Shown here: positions 22,268 to 29,184 of the stretch, one piece after another
How the letters are laid out: each line of letters starts with the position of its first letter
Numbering within the stretch: the stretch's first letter is position 1
From: a virus
Length of the DNA stretch: 32,732 bases
Virus record (IMG/VR): IMGVR_UViG_3300028188_000013
Span: 1 to 32,732 of that record
Reading direction: 5' to 3' (one strand)
The notes under the pieces: generated by a model
The model's database searches: none
Told to the model about the DNA's origin: nothing
The model's input: only the letters and a program-made list of their open reading frames with translations
Position numbers and translations under genes: made by a program

Positions 22268-22341
22268 CGCGAGACAGGCAGTATGGGTGCTGCGTCAGGT
22301 TCATATCCTGAAGTGTGAAGGTTCGACTCCTTCTCTCGCCT
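22268..22341 (+). tRNA. tRNA with CAU anticodon (Met/fMet-like)
   Basis: Cloverleaf read by eye: acceptor CGCGAGA (22268-22274) with TCTCGCC (22334-22340), the first pair being a C-C mismatch. D stem GCAG/CTGC. Anticodon stem TCAGG/CCTGA with loop TTCATAT (CAT at 22302-22304). T arm GAAGG/CCTTC with consensus loop TTCGACT. No CCA is encoded. The CGCG start and unpaired position 1-72 resemble bacterial initiator tRNA, but the anticodon stem has only two of the three G-C pairs. There is one extra base between acceptor and D stem. A lysidine-modified Ile tRNA cannot be excluded. Confidence 0.82.
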
Positions 22342-22347
22342 GATATT

Positions 22348-22455
22348 GCGAGGGTGCAGTGAGGGGTAATAGCAGGTTGTCCACAAGCCCAAGGCGAGAG
22401 GGACGTAAAGATCCTTGGATCACACCTGAGATTATAGTGACCTGGCCATCCTCGC
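22348..22455 (+). ncRNA. Structured RNA E after the tRNA
   Basis: A 9-bp closing stem (GCGAGGGTG with CATCCTCGC, one G-U) encloses nested stems: CAGGT/ACCTG and CCAAGG/CCTTGG, plus a TTG-TCCA-CAA hairpin. It begins 7 bases after the tRNA in the same strand, so it may be co-transcribed and processed with it. The whole 22264-22541 gap (about 280 bases) holds only the tRNA and this RNA, with no credible ORF. Function unknown. Confidence 0.55.
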
Positions 22456-22541
22456 TCATTTACCAATAATTGTAACCACAAAAAGTAGTGATAGGTACAA
22501 GCCTTGCCATAGACGACATAATATCGCGTATTTTGTCGCGT

Positions 22542-22555
22542 GTTATACGTATAAC
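22542..22555. promoter_or_regulatory. 14-bp palindromic site, copy 7 (perfect)
   Basis: GTTATACGTATAAC ends 9 bases before the GTG start of the 100-aa gene, with AGAGAGGGG in the gap. No good promoter box is visible just upstream. Confidence 0.78.
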
Positions 22556-22564
22556 AGAGAGGGG

Positions 22565-22867
22565 GTGGTTATCTTCAAACTTGTGGGCAAAACGACAGAC
22601 TGGGATAAATTCTTAGATGGCAAGTTGAAGGCTGATTGCTACTATGTGCCCTTTGGTCAAGATCGTGACAAGGCAGCAGCGCGGCTATTTTGCCAACTCT
22701 ATTCTCACGGCGGTCATGGTGTATTTAGTGAACTGATTGAGATGATCCAAACCTTTTTAAGGCTCGGTTATGAATCCCACGGTGATCCTGATAAAAAATC
22801 CTATCGTGAATTCATAGAGCAATTAGAAGAACAAGCGGGTGACTTTATTCCCTATGAGGATGAATGA
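22565..22867 (+). CDS. Hypothetical protein, 100 aa (GTG start)
   Basis: Not recognised. GTG start directly after a GA-rich ribosome-binding site and the palindrome at 22542. Mixed alpha/beta; contains YYVPFGQDRDKAAARLF and an acidic helical C-terminus (EFIEQLEEQAGDFIPYEDE). It overlaps the next gene by 4 bases, so the two are coupled. Confidence 0.7.
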   Translation: MVIFKLVGKTTDWDKFLDGKLKADCYYVPFGQDRDKAAARLFCQLYSHGGHGVFSELIEMIQTFLRLGYESHGDPDKKSYREFIEQLEEQAGDFIPYEDE

Positions 22868-23454
22868 CTGAACTGGCAACAGTAAACACTGAGATAGTAT
22901 CGTATGACGATTGGGCTGAACGAGGGATAGGACTGCGTTCCGAACTGCGCCAGATAGAGGGCGAGGCATCGCGCCTATATTGGGATATAGGTCATTGGCT
23001 GGTCTATGGCGAGAATGCTTTTCCAGATCAATGGTCACAGATGGCTGATGACTTTGGATTCTCTCGCGAGACGGTTCGTAATATGATGTGGGTGGCAAGC
23101 AAGATACCACCCGAGGAGGTCAAGCCTGAACTAAGCTGGTGGCATCATCAGGCCGTCGCTGCGCTACCACAAGGCGATAGGGCGGCTGTGTTAGAGACAG
23201 CTATTGATGATGCTCTGAGCGTCAAGGATACGCGCCTCATCGCCAAGTCAGCCAAGCATGAGCATGACGAAGAGGTCTATGCCGACATCATTCAATCACC
23301 TGGGCAAGAATTAAAAGAAGCACCTCCGGTTGACAATCCTTCTGAGAATACTATATTGACTACGATAGTCCAATGGTCAGAGAGTCAGATAGGCCAAGAA
23401 TGGACACAAGAGTCACATAATAAACTAATTAATTGGCTGGCTGGAGGTGGGTAG
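22864..23454 (+). CDS. Putative HTH/ParB-like regulatory protein, 196 aa
   Basis: Contains LYWDIGHWLVYGENAF, then QMADDFGFSRETVRNMMWVA (helix-turn-helix shape) and LSWWHHQAVAALPQGDRAAV followed by ALSVKDTRLIAKSAK. This sequence of elements recurs in uncharacterised phage and plasmid DNA-binding proteins resembling the HTH part of ParB/KorB. The C-terminus is acidic and Gln/Ser-rich. An internal promoter at 23330 lies within its 3' end. Confidence 0.7.
   Translation: MTELATVNTEIVSYDDWAERGIGLRSELRQIEGEASRLYWDIGHWLVYGENAFPDQWSQMADDFGFSRETVRNMMWVASKIPPEEVKPELSWWHHQAVAALPQGDRAAVLETAIDDALSVKDTRLIAKSAKHEHDEEVYADIIQSPGQELKEAPPVDNPSENTILTTIVQWSESQIGQEWTQESHNKLINWLAGGG
23330..23357 (+). promoter_or_regulatory. 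Intragenic promoter for the RNA leader and sigma-like gene
   Basis: Exact match to the window consensus: -35 TTGACA (23330-23335), 16-base spacer, -10 TATATT (23352-23357), inside the end of the 196-aa gene. The predicted start near 23364 would give a leader of about 310 bases before the 35-codon ORF. Confidence 0.72.
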
Positions 23455-23675
23455 CGAAACGCTGATGCGAAAGCGCAGCACCTCTAACGAGGGTGGTTGA
23501 CCAGAGGAATGCATGAATCTCTTAAATAGGATTAATAATTCTATTTCATGCCACCTTACAACGGACAAGGCTTAGGCCTCATTCGGCCAAATAATTTGGG
23601 TATCCTGTCACATAAACGGTGAGCCACTATCCCCCTAGCAGTTTACCGGGATACCCTTCTATCGGGAGGGTTGCC
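23455..23675 (+). ncRNA. Hairpin-rich untranslated leader
   Basis: No ORF. It contains a TGCG-AAAG-CGCA hairpin near 23466, CCTCT/AGAGG around GGTTGACC, a GCATGAA/TTCATGC stem (23511-23551), GGCC-TCATTC-GGCC, and an 8-bp stem GGGTATCC/GGATACCC (23598-23605 with 23649-23656). The density of stems indicates a structured leader RNA. The last stem begins like P1/P2 of RNA B but lacks the GNRA P2, so it is not counted as that family. Confidence 0.55.
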
Positions 23676-23766
23676 ATGATCGCCAACAAAAGGAGAGACA
23701 GTGCCGAGCAGACGGCCTACGGGTGCAGTTGCGGTCTTACGCTCTCTGGGCGGGAGCAACCCTCCC
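23664..23766 (+). promoter_or_regulatory. 11-bp stem sequestering the ribosome-binding site of the 35-codon ORF
   Basis: GGGAGGGTTGC (23664-23674) pairs perfectly with GCAACCCTCCC (23756-23766). The 5' arm is the ribosome-binding site of the ORF at 23676; the 3' arm ends 13 bases before the sigma-like ATG. GCCG/CGGC and GGAGAG/CTCTCT stems can form inside. It may act as a translational switch for the two coupled genes. Confidence 0.6.
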
Positions 23767-23783
23767 CTAAAACAAATCTATGA
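23676..23783 (+). CDS. 35-aa leader ORF coupled to the sigma-like gene
   Basis: MIANKRRDSAEQTAYGCSCG then LTLSGREQPSPKTNL. GGGAGGG lies 5 bases upstream of the ATG. The stop TGA overlaps the ATG of the sigma-like gene (ATGA). That downstream gene has no good ribosome-binding site of its own within 15 bases, so ribosomes probably reach it by coupling through this ORF. It may be a true peptide (two Cys) or only a regulatory reading frame. Confidence 0.55.
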   Translation: MIANKRRDSAEQTAYGCSCGLTLSGREQPSPKTNL

Positions 23784-24508
23784 ATCCCCAAACCGAAGCA
23801 CATCTTGTAAAGCAGATCCGCACCAACAACCTGACGGCTCTCCATGCCTTTGTCACGGCTCACTATGGTATGGTCTTTGATCTGGCTAAGAAGCACGGCA
23901 CTCCTGAAGAGTATGAAGAGTACGTAGGCGAAGGCTCTGTCGCTTTGTGTGAGGGTGCTAAGAACTTTGCTCATGCGGGATTGGAATGTAGATTCTCCAC
24001 GTATATCCATACGCGCATCAAACGGGCTATGATTACTCACCGTCGCACCAGCGGCACTGTCCAGGGATCAGAGTGGAAAGCACGAACATCCAAGCAAGCA
24101 AGAAAAGTAAGAGATTGGGCAGAGCAAGAGATTGGCGAGACATTAACGGCTGAAGAGGTTGCCTATATTGAACAGATAGGTGATCCATCTGTCAAAGATG
24201 TGCAGCGTCAGAGCGACAATTTAGAGTCCTATCGCTTTATTGATTTGGATGAGTGGGACGAACGTCACGATGCCTCTATAAATCTTTTTGGCGAATCGTT
24301 CTCCCTGCCTTTTAACGAACTACCCCTCACCACCCGAGTCATCTTCCAAGCAGCCCTACAATGTTTTGAGCAGACAGGCAATGCCTCTTTATCCATCATG
24401 GCTGATCTACCTGTCATGGATGATATTACCAGGGATGAGATACATAACGAGCTGTGCGCTGTTTGGGGTATGCTGAAATCAAAGAGGGAGGACCATGCGG
24501 AATCTTGA
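23780..24508 (+). CDS. Divergent sigma-70-like protein
   Basis: 242 aa. Residues ~10-95 resemble sigma region 2: HLVKQIRTNNLTALHAFVTA, GMVFDLAKKHG, YVGEGSVALCEGAKNFAH, CRFSTYIHTRIKRAM. The C-terminal ~60 residues look like region 4 (LPLTTRVIFQAALQCF ... DEIHNELCAVWGMLKSK). It is less typical than the factor at 6246 and may recognise a different promoter class or act as an anti-host factor. Translation appears coupled to the 35-codon ORF. Confidence 0.7.
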   Translation: MNPQTEAHLVKQIRTNNLTALHAFVTAHYGMVFDLAKKHGTPEEYEEYVGEGSVALCEGAKNFAHAGLECRFSTYIHTRIKRAMITHRRTSGTVQGSEWKARTSKQARKVRDWAEQEIGETLTAEEVAYIEQIGDPSVKDVQRQSDNLESYRFIDLDEWDERHDASINLFGESFSLPFNELPLTTRVIFQAALQCFEQTGNASLSIMADLPVMDDITRDEIHNELCAVWGMLKSKREDHAES

Positions 24509-25139
24509 TTATCTGACCCTATGGGATAAGGGCCAAGCACTTGAGGCTGAATATGCTCCTCTGGCTAAAAGGAATATGATAAATGGAGGTAAAAACGTAC
24601 CGCTGAGTGGTAAGCGGATAAAGAAACCAATAAATGTCATTCAGAAAATTGCCAATGACCTTGATATAAGTCAATCGGCATGGTCGCGTTTAAAAAAGGT
24701 TATGAAGTCAAACAAAAACGAAATAATTGATTCACTTATACGCCATGAGATAAGCCTATCAAGGGCCGAGCGAATATTAATTGATAAAAAAAGGGGGATT
24801 GATCGGGCCTCTTGGTTAACCGAAGATGACATAGAGACAATCTTTGATATAAAACTTTGCGGCGAGGGCAACCGGACTAATCGTCAAGTCAGATGCATAG
24901 GTGGGCGTATTGATATATTATCTCAGGATACCATTTACGAAATAAAGAGACATTTAACGCTGGATAAAATGCATGAGGGGTTAGGACAATTGATCATATA
25001 TTCACATTCATATCCCGAGCATAAGTTGGTGTTAGTGGGTCAAGAGTCCAGTATCACGCGCACAATCGCACAAGCAGTTCAGCGATGGGGTATATCGGTT
25101 TGTCTTTATTCTTTCCCTAGAACCTTTGTGGAGATTTAA
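24495..25139 (+). CDS. PD-(D/E)XK nuclease-like protein, 214 aa
   Basis: N-terminal half is helical with an HTH-like stretch (KIANDLDISQSAWSRLKKVM). The C-terminal half carries a nuclease core: GGRIDILSQDTIYEIKRH, i.e. Asp140, Glu149 and Lys151, then EGLGQLIIYSHSYPEHKLVLVG with the Gln typical of motif IV. GGGAGG precedes the ATG, which overlaps the sigma-like gene by 14 bases. Likely acts on DNA or RNA; whether it is a processing enzyme, anti-host nuclease or homing-type function is not shown. Confidence 0.72.
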   Translation: MRNLDYLTLWDKGQALEAEYAPLAKRNMINGGKNVPLSGKRIKKPINVIQKIANDLDISQSAWSRLKKVMKSNKNEIIDSLIRHEISLSRAERILIDKKRGIDRASWLTEDDIETIFDIKLCGEGNRTNRQVRCIGGRIDILSQDTIYEIKRHLTLDKMHEGLGQLIIYSHSYPEHKLVLVGQESSITRTIAQAVQRWGISVCLYSFPRTFVEI

Positions 25140-25141
25140 TT

Positions 25142-25930
25142 ATGCGTGATTTTGTTATTGAATTTGTGCCCATAGATACAATTACGGCACATCCATTATC
25201 CCTTGAGGTTTTTGGGGAATTGGATATAATGAGGATAGAGGATCTCAAAGAAGATATTGAGGAGCGGGGGCTACAATATCCACTTGAGGTAGATAATCAA
25301 AATAGAGTGATCTGTGGTAGCCAGCGATTACGCGCAATCACTGATTTAAGATGGGACACAGTGCCGATTATTCGCCAAAGTGAGCTAAAAACTGAGGATA
25401 GCATTAGGGAACACCTACTTAAAGATAATGTTTTAAGGAGACAATTAACTCCGGGGCAGATGTATAAGGCAGGTAAAGAATTAGAGCGAATTTATGGTGT
25501 GGGCGCTGAAGAGAGGATGAAGGATGGTGTAGCCCTCCGTCCAAATGAGCGGGGGGATACACGAGATCGCGTTGCTGCCGATCTTGGAACATCAGCCTCA
25601 ACCTATGAACGCACCAAGAAAGTATTTGAGGAGGGCAGCGAAGAACTACAACATGAGGTAGATACGGGCCTCAAAAGCATCTCTGCCGCTGCCGAAGAGA
25701 TACGCAAGGGACAGGAGGTATTTCAAGGACAAGAGATGCCTTCTGATGATGGACGGCGGTTGACATTGCGCTATGGGAAGGTCAGGCGGCAGTTAGAAAA
25801 ATATGCTGAATATCTTGAGAAAAACGACCTCAAAGAATTTGCCGATGAACCACGCTGGAAAGATAATTTAGTATATAGCCTTCACGATTTACAGAAGATC
25901 ATTCAATCTAAACTGGAGCAGTTGATGTAA
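25142..25930 (+). CDS. ParB-like protein, 262 aa
   Basis: Residues ~8-85 form a ParB/Srx domain (FVPIDTITAHPLSLEVFG, DIEERGLQYPLEV, RVICGSQRLRAITDLRWDTV). Residues ~95-195 are an HTH/KorB-like helical domain (LTPGQMYKAGKELERIYG, RVAADLGTSASTYERTKKVF, ISAAAEEIRKG). The CTPase GxxRxxA-type pocket appears as GSQRLRA. Lies just upstream of the terminase genes, where ParB-like proteins often occur in phages. Ribosome-binding site GGAG. Confidence 0.85.
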   Translation: MRDFVIEFVPIDTITAHPLSLEVFGELDIMRIEDLKEDIEERGLQYPLEVDNQNRVICGSQRLRAITDLRWDTVPIIRQSELKTEDSIREHLLKDNVLRRQLTPGQMYKAGKELERIYGVGAEERMKDGVALRPNERGDTRDRVAADLGTSASTYERTKKVFEEGSEELQHEVDTGLKSISAAAEEIRKGQEVFQGQEMPSDDGRRLTLRYGKVRRQLEKYAEYLEKNDLKEFADEPRWKDNLVYSLHDLQKIIQSKLEQLM

Positions 25931-26478
25931 TGGATGAGCGGGTGGTATGGGATAGACAAGAAGGTGAAAGTAGCCTCTGGTATGGCCGCTTTGATGAGTA
26001 TAGGCTGATGGGTCCAGAGCGGTCTGTGCTGTCAGTAGTGAACAGAAGGCGTAGGGATCAGAGCAAAAAACAGGCTAAATACTCCCCCGGCGCATGGCTT
26101 GAGAAGGCCAATACCTTCAAGTGGCGCGAACGAGCAGAGGCATGGGATGAGTCCGAGCGACAGCGACAGGCGGCACTGAGGGAGATAGAGGCCGATAAAC
26201 TGTTTGAGAATATTGAACAGGCACTCAAGGCATTGTATGCTAAGTATAGCCAGCGATTACAAGAGTTAGATCCTGATGATATACCCGCTGCGGTGCTGGC
26301 CCCGCACTTCCTATCTACCATCAAGAAGCTGGAGGAGCATTACGGGCGGCAAGCCGTCAAGAAGGTGGAGCTATCTGGACCCGAAGGCAAGCCCATTGCT
26401 ATTGATTTGGAATTACGTCGCATCATTTCGCAACGCGCCGAAGAGTTTCAGGAAGGAAAAGACAAGAATGATCCTTGA
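25930..26478 (+). CDS. terS: Terminase small subunit-like protein
   Basis: 182 aa. SLWYGRFDEYRLMGPERSVL then a basic RRRRDQSKKQ, APGAW-like SPGAWLEKANTFKWRERAEAW and a long helix (ESERQRQAALREIEADKLFE). This W-x-x-RF-x-x-Y-x-x-x-GP-RS pattern is common in phage proteins placed just before TerL and annotated as terminase small subunit or DNA-packaging adaptor. The usual N-terminal HTH is not obvious. Overlaps the ParB-like stop (TAATG). Confidence 0.7.
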   Translation: MDERVVWDRQEGESSLWYGRFDEYRLMGPERSVLSVVNRRRRDQSKKQAKYSPGAWLEKANTFKWRERAEAWDESERQRQAALREIEADKLFENIEQALKALYAKYSQRLQELDPDDIPAAVLAPHFLSTIKKLEEHYGRQAVKKVELSGPEGKPIAIDLELRRIISQRAEEFQEGKDKNDP

Positions 26479-26502
26479 CAGATTCTCCAAATAATGTATA
26501 TT
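26475..26502 (+). promoter_or_regulatory. Promoter of dnaN and terL
   Basis: -35 TTGACA (26475-26480) overlaps the terS stop; 16-base spacer; -10 TATATT (26497-26502). The predicted start near 26509 is about 32 bases before the dnaN ATG. Confidence 0.75.
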
Positions 26503-26537
26503 AATCTTATATAATCATTCTACCCAAAGGGGGATCT

Positions 26538-26551
26538 GTTATGCGTATAAC
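26538..26551. promoter_or_regulatory. 14-bp palindromic site, copy 8, covering the dnaN start codon
   Basis: GTTATGCGTATAAC; its ATG at 26541-26543 is the start codon of dnaN. The ribosome-binding site AAAGGGGG is 8 bases upstream. Protein bound here, or the RNA hairpin, would hide the start codon. Confidence 0.78.
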
Positions 26552-27650
26552 GGCTCGTGGTTCTGATCTGCGTCGTGCTTTTTCTATCGTGTCTGATGCT
26601 GTTCCCAACAAACCGGCTTTGCCTATCTTGGCGAATGTCCTGATAGTGGCAGACAGCGAGGGTTTGTTTATTACCGCCAGTAGTCTTGATATTACTATTA
26701 GGACCAAGGTAGACGCCACCATCAACGAGATGGGATGCCTTACTGTCCCTGCGAAGATCACCAGAGAGATTATCAGCGAGTGGCCGGATGAGGATATAGA
26801 TATTACCTCTGATGAGGAGTCCATGATACTGACTTCTGATTCAGGTCAATACACGTTGCAGGGTATGCCATCCGACGATTTCCCTGAGATGCCAGATAAG
26901 ATGGATGGCACGGTAATTCCTATTGGTGGTAGTGGTATTGATCCTGTGGTGATGGCTGATATGATCAACAAGACCTCTTTTGCTGTCTCGCAAGATGATA
27001 CACGGCCCGTTCTTCAAGGTGTCTTCTGCCGCACTAACGAAGAGGGGGTGTCTATGGTAGCTACTGACGGCCATCGGTTGTCTTGCTATACCTATCCTAT
27101 CATGGGACTGTCTGATGCGGAGGCCATCATTCCTCCGCAGTGCCTATCATCGTTGGCTAAGATGTGCAACGGTGACGGCGAGTTGATTATTAATGGCACT
27201 AACATCTCCTGTGCTATTGGTGATACTGTCCTTGTCTCACGGCTCATCGAGGGTCCATACGTTGACTATCAGCAGATCATTCCTCAGCCTGGGGAGAATA
27301 TCTTGACCGTTGATAGGGATGTGTTGCAACCTACTCTCAAGAGGGTGTCTATCCTCTCCAGCCAGCACACCAGACAGATCAATCTTTCGCTGGGCGAAAA
27401 GGTAGAGATGTCTGCTATCAGTGCAGAGCGTGGTGGCGATGCGCGGGAGGAGGTCAGTGCGGACTACGACGGTAAGGAGATGACGGTAGGGTATAACGGT
27501 CAATACTTGCAGGAGATCCTCAAGTTTATCTCTGGTGTTATCACCATCAACTTTACCAACGAGACAACGGCGTCTATCATCCAATCATCTAACCAAGAGG
27601 TGGGGGATCTGTTTTATCTGTTGATGCCCCTGCGACCGAATGCTGGATAG
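26541..27650 (+). CDS. dnaN: DNA polymerase III beta sliding clamp
   Basis: 369 aa, full length, three clamp domains: start MRITARGSDLRRAFSIVSDAV, LPILANVLI, DDFPEMP near 120, TSFAVSQDDTRPVLQGV, MVATDGHRLSCY, and the usual C-terminus YLLMPLRPNAG. Ring-shaped homodimer that tethers DNA polymerase. Unusually it lies between the terminase genes and away from the replication block. The start codon sits inside a palindrome copy, so its expression is likely tied to that regulatory set. Confidence 0.95.
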   Translation: MRITARGSDLRRAFSIVSDAVPNKPALPILANVLIVADSEGLFITASSLDITIRTKVDATINEMGCLTVPAKITREIISEWPDEDIDITSDEESMILTSDSGQYTLQGMPSDDFPEMPDKMDGTVIPIGGSGIDPVVMADMINKTSFAVSQDDTRPVLQGVFCRTNEEGVSMVATDGHRLSCYTYPIMGLSDAEAIIPPQCLSSLAKMCNGDGELIINGTNISCAIGDTVLVSRLIEGPYVDYQQIIPQPGENILTVDRDVLQPTLKRVSILSSQHTRQINLSLGEKVEMSAISAERGGDAREEVSADYDGKEMTVGYNGQYLQEILKFISGVITINFTNETTASIIQSSNQEVGDLFYLLMPLRPNAG

Positions 27651-29184
27651 CGAAATAGAGCAACATGCCAAGGCGATGGCGGTCTATCACGCCTCTCCCG
27701 CAGCCTGGGTGATAGATCATATTGACATTGACTTAGCTCATTACAGAAGCGAGGAGTCTCTTCGGGCGTGGCTGGCGACAGTCCCGCCCGATTCGCATGA
27801 GTGGTGCCGTAAGCAACTGGCAGCGGGTAAACTTTGCTTAGATGATGGTGTATCCTATCAAGCAGAGATGCTTGACAAGTTGGCAAAGCCTGGATGGTAT
27901 GCTTTCAAGTGGGCAAATGGCACTTCCAAAACGACCATAGCAGCTCTGTTTATCCTATATATGATGGATGTGTATACGGATCTGCGTATACTAACGACAG
28001 CAGGGACATGGAGCCAACTACAAGAGCAGCTATGGCGCGAGGTGCCGCTGTGGTTATCACGGACCAAGTTTGATATAACCGCACAAGGGCATATTGGCAG
28101 AGACTCTATTCACATCCCTCCTCCCTATGATGCTCATACGATCAGCCGTGCAGCATACAAGGCAGCCAACTTTGAGGGCATCCACGCCAAGCACGTAGTC
28201 GTATTGGTCGATGAGGCCAAAGCTATCGCTCCGGACATTTATGATGCTATCCGTAGGATTCTGCGCGGCGGCGAGGATGCTAAGTTGTGGCTTATTCTAC
28301 TCAGTTCACCAGGTAGCCCATCTGGTCCTTTTTATGATCTTTGCACCGGCTCAGAAGGTAGTCGAGTGCAAGTCCTATCTTTATCGGCCTATGAGTCTGA
28401 GCGCGTATCCTTGGATCAGATCCACCAAGATGCGTTAGAGTTAGGCGAGGACTCCCCTCTCTTTATCGCAATGGATTGCGGTGAGTTTCCTGATGAGGGC
28501 GAGGACTCTGTTATTCCTTTGTCATGGGTGCAAGCCAACGTAGATCGCAAGGTAGAGGGCTTCACGTTCAAGTCTTTAGGTGTGGATATGTCGTATTCGC
28601 TGAGAGGTGATAGGACTTGCCTTATTGGGATCTTTGGGCGACAGGTGCGAATATTGGATACTTACAGAGGACGAGAGCCGTCCTATACCGCAGGGAGGAT
28701 ACAGGACTTAAACAAGATCCATCAGTTCCATGCTATCGGTATTGATGATCCTGGCAAGGGTGTGGTAGATATGTGCCGACAAAATGGGCTGAAGATACAA
28801 GACGTTGTTTTTGGGTCTAAGGCTTATACGGACTCTCGTTATGTTAATCTCAAGGCTGAGATGTATTTCAAGCTGCGAGCTGAATTAGAGGCGGGATATA
28901 AAGATCCCGGCAATGAAGAATGCGGATTGTCATTACCTAACGATAAAACCCTGCACCATCAGTTGACAGTACAGGGCTATAGATACGATCTGAAGAATAG
29001 AATACTTATTGAGTCTAAGGATGAACTGCGAAAAAGAGGCGAGTCATCCCCTGATTATGCTGATGCGTTGGCTATTGCTAATCTGATGAGAGCATCCCGC
29101 ACTAACCGCATCCTAACAGAAACCAACCGCACCACGGCAAGACATACGGGCGCAGGGGCTTCTGTAAGAAAGGCTGAGTTTTAG
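27640..29184 (+). CDS. terL: Terminase large subunit (packaging ATPase/nuclease)
   Basis: 514 aa. ATPase: a P-loop-like WANGTSKTT (91-99) in place of the usual GxxGxGK(T/S), a Walker B VVVLVDEA (186-193), and coupling-motif region LLSSPGSPSG (220-229). RNase-H-like nuclease: GVDMSYSLRGD (Asp316), HAIGIDDPG (Asp369/370) and SPDYADALAIAN near the C-terminus. It cuts concatemers and drives DNA into the capsid. It overlaps the dnaN stop by 11 bases with a weak ribosome-binding site, so translation is coupled. Confidence 0.92.
   Translation: MLDSEIEQHAKAMAVYHASPAAWVIDHIDIDLAHYRSEESLRAWLATVPPDSHEWCRKQLAAGKLCLDDGVSYQAEMLDKLAKPGWYAFKWANGTSKTTIAALFILYMMDVYTDLRILTTAGTWSQLQEQLWREVPLWLSRTKFDITAQGHIGRDSIHIPPPYDAHTISRAAYKAANFEGIHAKHVVVLVDEAKAIAPDIYDAIRRILRGGEDAKLWLILLSSPGSPSGPFYDLCTGSEGSRVQVLSLSAYESERVSLDQIHQDALELGEDSPLFIAMDCGEFPDEGEDSVIPLSWVQANVDRKVEGFTFKSLGVDMSYSLRGDRTCLIGIFGRQVRILDTYRGREPSYTAGRIQDLNKIHQFHAIGIDDPGKGVVDMCRQNGLKIQDVVFGSKAYTDSRYVNLKAEMYFKLRAELEAGYKDPGNEECGLSLPNDKTLHHQLTVQGYRYDLKNRILIESKDELRKRGESSPDYADALAIANLMRASRTNRILTETNRTTARHTGAGASVRKAEF

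Noticed and set aside
23459-23485. Hammerhead-like CTGATG...CGAAA near the start of the leader
   Set aside because: Lacks A9 of the CUGAUGA core and has no stem II; it forms a simple TGCG-AAAG-CGCA hairpin instead.
23598-23656. GGGTATCCTG... stem as a third member of the RNA A/B family
   Set aside because: Shares the P1-P2 start with RNA B but lacks the CAGG closing strand, the GNRA loop and the 5' pseudoknot strand.
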